A stretch of DNA of 64,000 nt from CBDCUC01 sp965222485 (GTDB lineage Bacteria > Pseudomonadota > Alphaproteobacteria > Rhizobiales > Hyphomicrobiaceae). The translations under genes and the position numbers were made by a program. This document shows, one piece after another, positions 44,256 through 52,783 of the stretch (position 1 is the stretch's first letter; the number at the start of each line of letters is the position of its first letter). Below the pieces are notes generated by a model. That model did not search any database. It was not told where the DNA came from and saw only the letters and a list, made by a program, of their open reading frames with translations. The stretch lies in contig CBDCUC010000040.1 of assembly GCA_965222485.1 (NCBI GenBank), forward strand, positions 1,116,001-1,180,000, in the 5' to 3' direction.

Positions 44256-45218
44256 ATGTCAACAAGTAAAAAAACGGTATCCGGAAAAGCCGCAGATCCC
44301 AGGCTCGATATTCGCACGCCTGTGATTCTGGGCACGGTTGTTGTGTGTCTGTTCTTCGGCCTCGGCGTTGGCGGGGCAGCGGTCATCCCAATCGATAAGG
44401 GTGTTGGAATGCCCGGAACCGTGATCGTTGAGAGCAGGGTCAAGACTGTCCAACATGAACGCGGCGGCTCAGTGGGCAGGCTGCACGTCGTGGAAGGTCA
44501 GAAGGTTCGCGCCGGCGACACTCTGATGACACTTGATACGCGCTCGCTTGATGAGCAGATCGCGGCGTTGAAAGCACAGTCGGAAGCTTCGGCACGGCAA
44601 CTGGACCTGGCGCGGCAGGAAGCGGCAACAATGCAGGAGTTGCTGTCGCGAAAACTCGCCGCGAAGTCGCGCGTGCTCGGGCTCAAGCGTCAAGTGGCAG
44701 AGATTGAGAAGGAAGCCGCCGGCATCCAGGCGCGGATCGCCGTGGCACAGCAGGAGCTGGAAAGAGCAGAGCTGAAATCCCCGGTGGCCGGGCGGGTGCT
44801 GCGGGTCCATGTGCACGGTCCTGGTGCTGTTGTGCAGCCGGGCGGGAATGTCATTGATATCGTTCCAGAGTTGGATCGTTTGGTGATCGAGGCGCGCATG
44901 TCTCCAAACCAGATCGAAGAAGTAAGCCAAGGCATGCCGGCAAGGGTGTGGCTGACCGCTCTGAGTTGGCGCGATCAGAAACCATTGCCGGCGCGCCTGG
45001 CGTGGGTTTCTCCCGACAGCGTGGAGGATAAGCGAACAGGGGCTACTTACTTTGTGGCGCGTGTTGAGTTGAACGACAGCACGGAGAAGATTTCGCAGAC
45101 GGTCAAATTGCATCCGGGTATGCGGTCAGAGGTCTTGCTATTGACCGGAAAGCGCACGCTGCTTGATCAACTCGTTGATCCCATCTTACGCAACGTCAAC
45201 CGCGCGTTCAGGAGTTGA
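44256..45218 (+). CDS. Type I secretion membrane-fusion (HlyD/PrsE-like) adaptor, short form
   Basis: A 320-residue periplasmic adaptor: one N-terminal membrane helix (about 22-45), a lipoyl-like half-domain (VKTVQHERGGSVGRLHVVEGQKVRAGDTLM), a short coiled-coil hairpin (about 105-175), the second half (AELKSPVAGRVLRVHVHGPGAVVQPGG) and a C-terminal beta-barrel part. HlyD/PrsE adaptors usually exceed 400 residues with a longer coil. It should link the ABC protein to an outer-membrane TolC-type channel, not encoded in this window. Confidence 0.9.
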   Translation: MSTSKKTVSGKAADPRLDIRTPVILGTVVVCLFFGLGVGGAAVIPIDKGVGMPGTVIVESRVKTVQHERGGSVGRLHVVEGQKVRAGDTLMTLDTRSLDEQIAALKAQSEASARQLDLARQEAATMQELLSRKLAAKSRVLGLKRQVAEIEKEAAGIQARIAVAQQELERAELKSPVAGRVLRVHVHGPGAVVQPGGNVIDIVPELDRLVIEARMSPNQIEEVSQGMPARVWLTALSWRDQKPLPARLAWVSPDSVEDKRTGATYFVARVELNDSTEKISQTVKLHPGMRSEVLLLTGKRTLLDQLVDPILRNVNRAFRS

Positions 45219-45269
45219 ACGAAAATTTGCAACGCTTGAGTAAAGTATTGAAGAGGAAGGCGCAGACCA

Positions 45270-46181
45270 ATGCAGAAAATGAAACCGCTTGCTATCTTGT
45301 TCAACGCCGGCGGTGCGTTGGTGTTTTTCATATTTGCTGCCTATACGGGGCGGTCGCTGTTTTACACGGAGACCATCGAGTCGTGCTCGGCACGCTACTC
45401 GCACCTGGAGCAGTTCCCGCTGAAGGATGAAAATGGTGGGCTGCTGTCGGATGTGCAGCTGCAGGCTCTGATCGGTTATTCGGATGGCATGAGACTTGAC
45501 GGGGTCAAGGTTATGGCGGTCAAGGACCGGCCGGATGTGGCTGCATTCGATGTCTCCCTGCCTGAAGGGAGCAGTTCGCGGTATCAGACGGAAACTGAAG
45601 TCGGTGGAATGGCGTTCCAATGGAACCCCATCGGCATGGACAAAGCACGTAGCGCCTGCCTCAAATATTCAGTGTATCTGCCTGAGGACTTTGATTTTGG
45701 TGATGGCGGCATGCTGCCGGGGCTTTACGGTGGCGATGTGTTGCCATTCACAAACGCGCGAATGGCGAGCAAGGAGTACGGTGGCCGGAGCGGCGTTGCG
45801 GCACGGGTCTTATGGACCAGCAATGGCGGCGGTGTTTTTGGACAGTCGCAGGTCGCTCGCGACAAGGATGCTGATGAAACCGTCGGCGGCTGGTCGTCAA
45901 TGAAGCATGTCTGGAAGCATTATACTTTGCCTCTTGGTCAGTGGGTTACAATCGAGCAGGAAGTGGTCTTGAATACGCCAGGAAAGGCTGATGGTCTGGT
46001 GCGCCTTTGGACCGACGGTAAAATGCGTGTCAACGCCGAAAACATCAGCTGGCGTACAGACGAAAACATGAGCCTGATGGGTGTGATCGCGGATGTCGCC
46101 TATGGAAACCCTGGGTTTGGGGCGGGTGCGCCGATGACAACGTCGGTGCGGCTGACACCATTTGAGATCAGTTGGGAATAA
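45270..46181 (+). CDS. PL14-like polysaccharide lyase domain protein
   Basis: A 303-residue exported or anchored protein (hydrophobic segment PLAILFNAGGALVFFIFAAY at about 5-24). The jelly-roll core matches the polysaccharide lyase 14 / alginate-lyase-like family, visible in YLPEDFDFGDGGMLPGLYGG and in the later LPLGQWVTIEQEVVLNTPGKADGLVRLW. The catalytic residues cannot be placed with certainty. It is the last gene of the T1SS run (51 bases after the adaptor) and is followed by a strong terminator. It might trim an exopolysaccharide associated with the RTX protein. Confidence 0.78.
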   Translation: MQKMKPLAILFNAGGALVFFIFAAYTGRSLFYTETIESCSARYSHLEQFPLKDENGGLLSDVQLQALIGYSDGMRLDGVKVMAVKDRPDVAAFDVSLPEGSSSRYQTETEVGGMAFQWNPIGMDKARSACLKYSVYLPEDFDFGDGGMLPGLYGGDVLPFTNARMASKEYGGRSGVAARVLWTSNGGGVFGQSQVARDKDADETVGGWSSMKHVWKHYTLPLGQWVTIEQEVVLNTPGKADGLVRLWTDGKMRVNAENISWRTDENMSLMGVIADVAYGNPGFGAGAPMTTSVRLTPFEISWE

Positions 46182-46514
46182 CGTGAATGATGGGTTGCGC
46201 TGAGCCGATACCGTCGGTGCTGCGGTGCACAGACTGACACACGGTGGCTGAAAGCGCTCGTTGATATTTTGGGGGCTTGCCAAGCCCGGCTTGGCAGTGT
46301 TGACTGGGCGCCATAGACGCACGGCGAGGACCCACCAATCCACTTATCTGCTGCGACGCCGTGCAGTTTTTGCCCGCGGTTATTCCCGAAAGGGACCGCG
46401 GGCCTTGTTTTTTGTTTGGACGACAGCAGGCGCTGTTGTCGCGTTGATCTCGTCTTATATGTCAGCAAGCGCGTTGGTGAGGTTGGTGCGGCTACACAGT
46501 GCAGTCATGACTTT
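46182..46514. other. Convergent intergenic region with terminator
   Basis: 333 bases between the lyase gene and the convergent nuclease-fold gene, containing the terminator at 46372-46413. No gene is seen. Confidence 0.5.
46372..46413 (+). terminator. Terminator of the T1SS/RTX operon
   Basis: GCCCGCGGT (46372-46380) pairs with ACCGCGGGC (46395-46403), with an inner CCC-GAAA-GGG stem, followed by CTTGTTTTTT on the plus strand. Confidence 0.85.
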
Positions 46515-47933
46515 TCACGAATTGTCTGAAAGACGGAAGCCTGCCGCGACTGCATCTTCCTCGCTGCAAAACCAGCGTGCGCCACTGCGTTTTCCAATTC
46601 GCACACGATCGTAGCGGCGCGACCAGGGTAAAAAATAGACGCGGCCTGAGCGGTAGGTGCGCGCCTTGATCGGACACCCTTTTGGTGCCTTGAGCTTTGC
46701 CTCTTCCCAAAGCTTGGCGCGGTACTGTTCAGGCCTTTCAGCTTTTCCCTGCCAGACACCGCTCTTTTTGTTTCGCGCAGCGCGTTCCAATGTACGGTAT
46801 CGTGCAAAAAAGCCCTGGTTGGCGAAGGCATAGCCGCTCTTGACCAACTCGGCCGCGATGTTCTTGCCGTCAACTGTGCAGTCAGCCCGCTGGACACCAT
46901 CTGAATCTGGCGCCGACGCGCTGCAGGTTACAGTCTTGCGGCCGACTAGCCGGCGCAACGTGTTTTTTGCTTCCAAGTCGCAACGCCAGGTGCGCCGTTT
47001 CGACCTGTTACAGCGCTGACCGTGTTCGGGGGCTTCGATTCCGGCCAGATGTATGCGCTCGCCATTGATACGCAGCGTGTCGCCCTTCAAGACCGTTGCC
47101 CGTCCGCGTAAGGGACTTCTGTCGGACAACTGTTTGGCGGCGAACTTGCCCGCCGATGTATTGGGCGGGGAAGGCAGAAGCCATGCAGCAGCGCCAATTC
47201 CACCTGCCAGCAAGATGAGAAGTGCAGTTCCTCCCACGCGTCCAGCCGTTGTTCTGGCATTTGCCGTAAATGCTGACGAAAGACCGGTGAACCACTGCCG
47301 GTTTTTGGCTAGCTTTTGTTTGGGGGGCCGTTTTTGTTTCGGGATTTGTGTGTTGCCAGAGCGAGACGGCGCACGGATGTACGGCGTAACTGCCAGGAGC
47401 AACGCGATCGCGGAAATGAGGAGTGGCGTAAGGGCCTCGGCGCCCAATCCGAACAGGTAGACTGATGCCGCACCGCCAAGTGCTGCCGCGCAACCGATAA
47501 CGACCATGGCCGGCCAGATGCGCTGAAATGTGTGTGCCGCCGCCAATGCAGCAGTTTGTCGGTGCGCGCGGTTCAGTGCGCGACGACCGCCACTCAATGC
47601 TTGGTCGGTAAGGTTGGAGGCGTTTTTAACGCTCGTGCGAAATAGTCTGCCTGCACTTGCTGCAAACCACGCTCCACCTGCGTGTGCCTGCTGGCGAGCC
47701 TGTGCCAAGCCGTCGCCTGCAAGACGCGCTCCTTGTCCGGCCGCTTGCGCGCCGGCTACGGCGCCGCGCTTGCCGGCATCTTTGAGTTCTTCGCCAGCGT
47801 CCTTGAGGCCTTGAACGGCTGCCTCTTTTGCGTCTTTCAGCTTACGTCGGCGATGCTCACGCCGCACGAGGATCGTCGTACGGACGTATTTGTGCCACTC
47901 GAAGCCATCGTTTTTCTTTCCCCAGCCGAACAT
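46515..47933 (-). CDS. Membrane protein with staphylococcal-nuclease-like domain
   Basis: A 472-residue protein. Residues 1-130 are Ala/Lys/Arg-rich and helical (repetitive AGAQAAGQGARLAGDG), three hydrophobic helices lie at about 140-163, 167-185 and 233-253, and a thermonuclease (SNase) domain spans about 277-400 (GDTLRINGERIHLAGIEAPEH). The position of catalytic Arg35 of SNase reads His295 (RIHL), and Asp40 reads Glu300; Asp285 (GDT) and Glu303 (APE) remain. Nuclease activity is therefore uncertain. GGGGAG precedes the ATG. It is convergent with the T1SS operon. Confidence 0.85.
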   Translation of the reverse strand: MFGWGKKNDGFEWHKYVRTTILVRREHRRRKLKDAKEAAVQGLKDAGEELKDAGKRGAVAGAQAAGQGARLAGDGLAQARQQAHAGGAWFAASAGRLFRTSVKNASNLTDQALSGGRRALNRAHRQTAALAAAHTFQRIWPAMVVIGCAAALGGAASVYLFGLGAEALTPLLISAIALLLAVTPYIRAPSRSGNTQIPKQKRPPKQKLAKNRQWFTGLSSAFTANARTTAGRVGGTALLILLAGGIGAAAWLLPSPPNTSAGKFAAKQLSDRSPLRGRATVLKGDTLRINGERIHLAGIEAPEHGQRCNRSKRRTWRCDLEAKNTLRRLVGRKTVTCSASAPDSDGVQRADCTVDGKNIAAELVKSGYAFANQGFFARYRTLERAARNKKSGVWQGKAERPEQYRAKLWEEAKLKAPKGCPIKARTYRSGRVYFLPWSRRYDRVRIGKRSGARWFCSEEDAVAAGFRLSDNS

Positions 47934-48266
47934 CGTTCTCCCCGATGACCCGATGACTGAGCCGCGATATCTGCGCGGCGCCAGAAGTTTCGCCGAAGTG
48001 GTAAGCGGCCCCCGTTGTTGCCGTCGGCGATTCGTTGACGGCAGAGTCGGGAAAAATGATGGCAGTCCTTGGACCGGTCAAGTATTTGGCGGGAAAGGCG
48101 ATGTGGCGCAGCTATCCGGCGACCACGGCTAATCAGCGATCGCGGTGGCCCATGGACCTGGCGAGCTATGATCGCTAGGTTAGCGGTTCAAGGCCAGGGC
48201 GCGCCTAGAAGTGGCTGACGTGACCCAGGGCTCGGACCATAGAAATTGTAGTCGGGAGAAGACTTC
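47934..48266. other. Divergent intergenic region
   Basis: 333 bases between the nuclease-fold gene and the TPR gene, which face away from each other; it holds both promoters. No gene or strong hairpin recognised. Confidence 0.45.
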
Positions 48267-48791
48267 ATGGGCAATTCCTACAGACCGTTGTCAGTCGCAC
48301 TTTGCGGTCTGTTCATCGCTGCCGGCGGCGGGATCGCCGAAGCGGCGAAAGACGTTGGACCATCTCATGGGATTTGCGATCGTTATGCCAAGGCGTCTGG
48401 TGCGTGGGAGGCGTGCGCCCGTCAGGCGGCAACGGATGCGCAGCTGTTCTATGCAGGATACTGGCTTGCAAAGGCAGGGCGTTATGAAGAGGCGCTGACG
48501 TACCTGCATCGCACAATGTTCAAAGACGCGCGCACGATGACATATATCGGTTTTGCCACGCGCAAGCTCGGCCGTGTGAAGGAGGCTATGGGCTACTATG
48601 ACGAGGCGCTCAGCCTCGATCCCAACTTCACGGTTGCGCGAGCTTATCTGGGCGAAGCTTATTTGACGATTGATGCGCCTGAATTGGCGGAAGCTGAGCT
48701 TTCTGAGATTGCTCGGCGTTGTGGTAGATCCTGTGCAGCCTATGTTGAGCTCCAGCAGCGGCTAGACACCTATAAGCAAGCACGTTCCTAG
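48267..48791 (+). CDS. Small exported TPR protein
   Basis: A 174-residue protein with a signal peptide (LSVALCGLFIAAGGGIAEA) and two to three TPR units (GRYEEALTYLHRTMF, GRVKEAMGYYDEALSLDPNF). Four Cys (GICDRY, WEACARQ, ARRCGRSCAAY) may form disulfides in the periplasm. GGAG lies eight bases before the ATG. It is followed by a bidirectional terminator shared with the convergent porin gene. Confidence 0.85.
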   Translation: MGNSYRPLSVALCGLFIAAGGGIAEAAKDVGPSHGICDRYAKASGAWEACARQAATDAQLFYAGYWLAKAGRYEEALTYLHRTMFKDARTMTYIGFATRKLGRVKEAMGYYDEALSLDPNFTVARAYLGEAYLTIDAPELAEAELSEIARRCGRSCAAYVELQQRLDTYKQARS

Positions 48792-48847
48792 TCCAATGGG
48801 TGACGTGTTGATCCATGGATACTGGTCAGAATATAGCAATGAAAAAA

Positions 48848-48870
48848 GGCCGCCCAATGGGCGGCCTTTC
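48848..48870. terminator. Bidirectional terminator between TPR and second porin genes
   Basis: GGCCGCCC (48848-48855), loop AAT, GGGCGGCC (48859-48866), preceded by six A and followed by TTTC. It serves both convergent genes. Confidence 0.9.
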
Positions 48871-48946
48871 TAGTCGTGCTGACGGGAGTCGTTTTGGTGA
48901 CTGGGCGATTGACCGGAGTAGAAAATCGCCCAGCTGTCGAAACGGA

Positions 48947-50239
48947 TTAAAACTTGATGTGTGAACCCATGATGAGGGTCTGCCATTCCTCTGTATCGAC
49001 GTTGCCGGCCGTGGTCGTCACGTCTGCATCGTAATTCTTGTAGTGAATGTAGATGTCCATCGCAGCAGCGCTGATGTGCTGGTTGATGCCGGCTTCCCAC
49101 ATCTCAAACTCGAAGTTTGTGATTGCTGCGCCGTTGAATACGTTCAGCGCGCCAGTGTTGTCCCGAACCGTCGCACCGGCGTCACGGTCGTTATAGCCAC
49201 CGAAGACGGTCGTTGGACCGAGTGCGGTCCACTTCTGCTCGATACCAGCCTGGACATGCCAGAATTCGTTCTCGCCGGCATCAATGCCTAGAGCGTTGCG
49301 GATGATGGCGTCTTTATTGTCATCCTCGCGAATGCCGTAGGCACCTGTGACGAACAAGCCGGTCGGAGTGTGCATGAGGCTTGCGGAGGCGCCGAATTCC
49401 TGGCAGCTGGCCTTCACGCCTGCAAGTCCTGGTTGGTCCGTACATTCTTCGTCACGTTCGGTCGCTTCACCGTAGCCGACGCCAGCTGCGAATTTGAATC
49501 CGGAGAACTCGCCGGCATAACGCAAGGCTACGTTCCAGATATCATCTTCGCCCCATGCAGCGGAAACCACGAAACCGGCGAACGTTGGTGAGTCATAACG
49601 AATGAGGCTGCCGCGCGATCCTTCGCCGGGCTCCAATACTTGGGCCAGGTTGTCCCATTCGCCAACGGCGGCACCAGTGCCGGTCTGGCGAATAGCAAAG
49701 CTGTCGTTGGCATCAAGAACGTCTGGGTTGGCGAAGTGCTTGATTTTGGCGATCTGGATCTGGGTGATGCCGTCATGCGCCATGCTGGCTTCGCCCAATG
49801 TGACCGAGCCGTAAGTCTTTGATCCAATCGTCCACTCAGACTTGCGAAGGTCGAAACCAGCGCCACCATCATCGGCGTCGGCGTCGAGTGCGCCCTGGTC
49901 TTCGGCGCGTACACCGATTTCGATCTTGTAACCGGCGTACCAGTCGGAGTTGATCTTGGCCTTACCCTTGAAGCCGAACCGCGTGCGGGAGGTGTCGTTG
50001 GTGAAGATGTAGACGTTGTCTTCAAACCCATCATCCCACCAACCAATGGCTTCGTTCACTTTACCGTAGACCGTCAGGCTGACTTTGCGGTTGCCCTTGC
50101 GAGCCGTCGTAGTCTCAAGTTCCGCGATGCGCTCTTCGAGATCGGCGCAGCAATCACCACCTAGATCGGCAGCGTTGGCAGGCGCGAAAGCGGCGGCCGA
50201 TGCCAACAGCAATGCAGCGCCGAAAATCTTGGATTTCAT
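48947..50239 (-). CDS. Alphaproteobacterial porin (Porin_2 family), second copy
   Basis: A 430-residue outer-membrane porin paralogous to the one at 24.4-25.8 kb. The signal peptide is MKSKIFGAALLLASAAAFAP, the mature start is ADLGGDCCADLEERIAELETTTARKGNRKV, and the C-terminus is GSHIKF (terminal Phe). ATG 50239 has a GGGGGA ribosome site; an ATG at 50251 is the longer alternative. Both porins share the coiled-coil N-terminus but differ in the barrel. Solute preference is unknown. Confidence 0.93.
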   Translation of the reverse strand: MKSKIFGAALLLASAAAFAPANAADLGGDCCADLEERIAELETTTARKGNRKVSLTVYGKVNEAIGWWDDGFEDNVYIFTNDTSRTRFGFKGKAKINSDWYAGYKIEIGVRAEDQGALDADADDGGAGFDLRKSEWTIGSKTYGSVTLGEASMAHDGITQIQIAKIKHFANPDVLDANDSFAIRQTGTGAAVGEWDNLAQVLEPGEGSRGSLIRYDSPTFAGFVVSAAWGEDDIWNVALRYAGEFSGFKFAAGVGYGEATERDEECTDQPGLAGVKASCQEFGASASLMHTPTGLFVTGAYGIREDDNKDAIIRNALGIDAGENEFWHVQAGIEQKWTALGPTTVFGGYNDRDAGATVRDNTGALNVFNGAAITNFEFEMWEAGINQHISAAAMDIYIHYKNYDADVTTTAGNVDTEEWQTLIMGSHIKF

Positions 50240-50673
50240 TGGGTCCCCCAAATTTGACTGTCGTACTCAAACGCAAACTAGACGTGTTCAGAGGCTTGGG
50301 CTCATGATCATTCAGGGCCGCATCCGTGCCCATGCCGTTTGTCCTCTGATCGAAGTCCTAGCATTGTGGGGCTTACAGCCAGCTTTCAGGGCTGTGACGC
50401 ATGCGCAACGATTGCCCCAACCGGCCAAACATAAAACTGTCATATAAGATCAGGCGGTTGCGGCGTCTGTATTCACATAGGAAAGGTCGATCTGTGATTT
50501 ATCCATTTTTTGCAATGGGTTGAGCGTTCATCTTGCTGTGTGCTCAGGTTGGTACTTGTTGCAGTCGAAGCACTCCCAGTTGGGCGTGTGTTGGACTGCC
50601 GCACCGGGTCTTAGCGGGCATGGCTGCGCGACAGAAATCTAGTCTTCAGGCCTAACAGATACGTGGATTTCCG
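50240..50673. other. Divergent region upstream of porin and response regulator
   Basis: 434 bases containing the promoters of both flanking genes. No further gene or strong structure is seen. Confidence 0.45.
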
Positions 50674-51357
50674 ATGAGGGTCTTGGTGCTGGCCAGACGT
50701 GGTCCGCAATTGGCCAGTATTGCCGCAACGCTGGCAAAAATGAGCTGTACTGTTGATCGCGCAGGCGATGAGCAGGAGGCGCGTGATCAGCTCGCGACCT
50801 ACTCGTATGATATCGCTGTGTGGGATCTGGATCTGGCGGATGCGCCCGCCGAAGAGTTTCTGACGCTTGCACGCAAATCCAATGGCAATGTCCGGCAGCT
50901 TGTGTTGGCAGGTGAAGGCAATGTAGGGCGCATTGCTGATGCGGTCGATGCTGGTGCGCACGAGTTCATCGTCAAACCGGTGCGTGTGTATGAATTGCGG
51001 CTGCGTATGCATGCGCTGCTGGCCATGCGCACAGACCGTGAGGCGGCGGTGACCGAATTTGGTCCGCTTCAGTATGACGCCGCCAACGGTCAAGTCTCAC
51101 TTGAGGGCCAAGTGCTCAACGTTACGCCCCGCGAACGAAGCGTCTTGCAACTGCTGCTTCGGCATCGTGATATGGTCGTTAGTAAAGACTTTATTGCATC
51201 GCGAATTTTCGGTATGGACGACGATGCCGCGCCGGATGCCATCGAGGTTTATGTTCACCGGTTACGTCGAAAAATGAAGAGCCCGCTGGTCACAATACAG
51301 ACCGTACGGGGACTGGGATATCGACTATGCCAGCCGAGCGTTTCAGCGAGCAAGTGA
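50674..51357 (+). CDS. OmpR-type response regulator with atypical receiver
   Basis: A 227-residue regulator: receiver domain (1-115) and winged-helix DNA-binding domain (125-225; VTPRERSVLQLLLRHRDMVVSKDFI and IEVYVHRLRRKM). The candidate phospho-acceptor is Asp51 in VWDLDLAD, and the conserved Lys is in FIVKPV. The acidic pair that binds magnesium after beta1 is missing (LVLARRGPQ). No histidine kinase gene adjoins it. It may act without classical phosphorylation. It is divergent from the second porin and might regulate it, by position only. Confidence 0.88.
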   Translation: MRVLVLARRGPQLASIAATLAKMSCTVDRAGDEQEARDQLATYSYDIAVWDLDLADAPAEEFLTLARKSNGNVRQLVLAGEGNVGRIADAVDAGAHEFIVKPVRVYELRLRMHALLAMRTDREAAVTEFGPLQYDAANGQVSLEGQVLNVTPRERSVLQLLLRHRDMVVSKDFIASRIFGMDDDAAPDAIEVYVHRLRRKMKSPLVTIQTVRGLGYRLCQPSVSASK

Positions 51358-51410
51358 GACGTTCGATTGCTTTCGTGGGTGTTGCTCGTCGGCTGCCATA
51401 CCTTTGGTGC

Positions 51411-52208
51411 TTAAGGGGATTGTCTGCTCGCTGAAGCGAGGTAGTTCACATCCGTATCGGCGCCGAGGCGCCAGCTGTCACGCAAGGGGTCGTAGATCAT
51501 TCCTGAAAAATGCGGTGCGGTGAGTCCGGCCTTTTCAAACGCGCGTGTTAACTCATCAGGTGTCACAAAACGTTCCCATTGGTGGGTGCCGCGTGGAACC
51601 CAACCAAGGACGTACTCCGCTGCAACGATTGCTAGCGCATATGACTTCACGGTTCGGTTTATGGTTGAACAAACAAATTTGCCTGATGGGCGAATTAGCG
51701 ATGCGCAGGTCGAGACGAAGGCGTCGACGTGTGGGACATGTTCGACGACCTCCAAACATGTAACGGCGTCGAACGTCTCGCCGGCGCTTGCAAGTTCTTC
51801 AGCTGTTGTTGCTCTGTAATCGATTTCAAGACCCTGAGCTTTTGCGTGCATCTTTGCGGCTTCGATATTTTCCGCAGCCGGATCGATACCGCAGACGCTT
51901 GCTCCCAATCGCGACAATGGCTCGCAGATCAATCCGCCGCCGCAGCCAACATCGAGAACGCGCAAACCGCGTAACGGTGTCGTTGAGGATAGGTTGTTTG
52001 TTCCGCCTATTGAGGCTTCTTGCCGTGGCACCTCGCGCAGTGCATCGCGTATGAATGTCATGCGAGCGGGCCCAAGCGCATGCAGAGCTTGGAATTTGCC
52101 GTTTGGCAGCCACCATTGCTCAGCCAAAGTTCGGAATTTGGCGAGTTCCGCATCATCGACGTTGTTCTTAGCCGACGTGGTGTCGTGGGCTTGAGCGTCT
52201 GCCTGCAT
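51411..52208 (-). CDS. ubiG: Ubiquinone biosynthesis O-methyltransferase UbiG
   Basis: A 265-residue SAM-dependent methyltransferase performing both O-methylations in ubiquinone synthesis. Family marks are AEQWWLPNGKFQALHALGPAR, the SAM loop VLDVGCGGGLICEPLSRLGA, and TRAFEKAGL; the C-terminal DTDVNYL is also typical. AGGA precedes the ATG. It is divergent from lysC with a 575-base gap, an order common in Hyphomicrobiales. Confidence 0.96.
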   Translation of the reverse strand: MQADAQAHDTTSAKNNVDDAELAKFRTLAEQWWLPNGKFQALHALGPARMTFIRDALREVPRQEASIGGTNNLSSTTPLRGLRVLDVGCGGGLICEPLSRLGASVCGIDPAAENIEAAKMHAKAQGLEIDYRATTAEELASAGETFDAVTCLEVVEHVPHVDAFVSTCASLIRPSGKFVCSTINRTVKSYALAIVAAEYVLGWVPRGTHQWERFVTPDELTRAFEKAGLTAPHFSGMIYDPLRDSWRLGADTDVNYLASASRQSP

Positions 52209-52783
52209 GTTGTCCTATCGTGAGTGTTGGGCGGTTCACTGCGCCAGTGGCAAGGCGACCAACAAGGTTCCTTCACCAGTCGCATTGCGATACGGCTTGA
52301 ATTCTTTTGCATCGCAGCAAATTCTGGCTGCAATTGGAAATCCCATGCGGGATTTACGTTGGTTGTAGCCCAGTCGCGGGCAAACGACCAAGCGTCAGGT
52401 TGCAAGCCTGCCGTGATGCAGCTAAGACAGCGCCGGAAATCCTCGTGAGTTGGGCCTGAAGGCCGTGCTGGGCTGGTGGCCTGGCAGGTTTAGCTGGGGC
52501 ACCCACAAATCCTACCGATGCATGGACAGGCTTGTCTTTCTATTGGGCGGGCGGAGTGCGGGCAGGACGCGACCCCACCGGCTGCACGTGGATTTGGTCT
52601 GTTTGAGTATCCATTCGCTGGATTTCTTGCGCGTGATCGTCAAGCCGGTCTTGGACTGATGGTCCAAAACCGTCTCGATTTGCACGTTACCAAGGTGTAG
52701 AGGGCGATCGGGTTGACGCGAGCAAGGCTCTGCCTCCTCGGCGGGCGTTTTGTCATGCTGTTTGCTTCGTAGCGGGATTTGCA
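52209..52783. other. Intergenic region between ubiG and lysC
   Basis: 575 bases. It contains the divergent promoters; short open frames here have no recognisable sequence. I see no leader-peptide attenuator or known riboswitch pattern for lysC, though I cannot run a covariance search. Confidence 0.45.
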
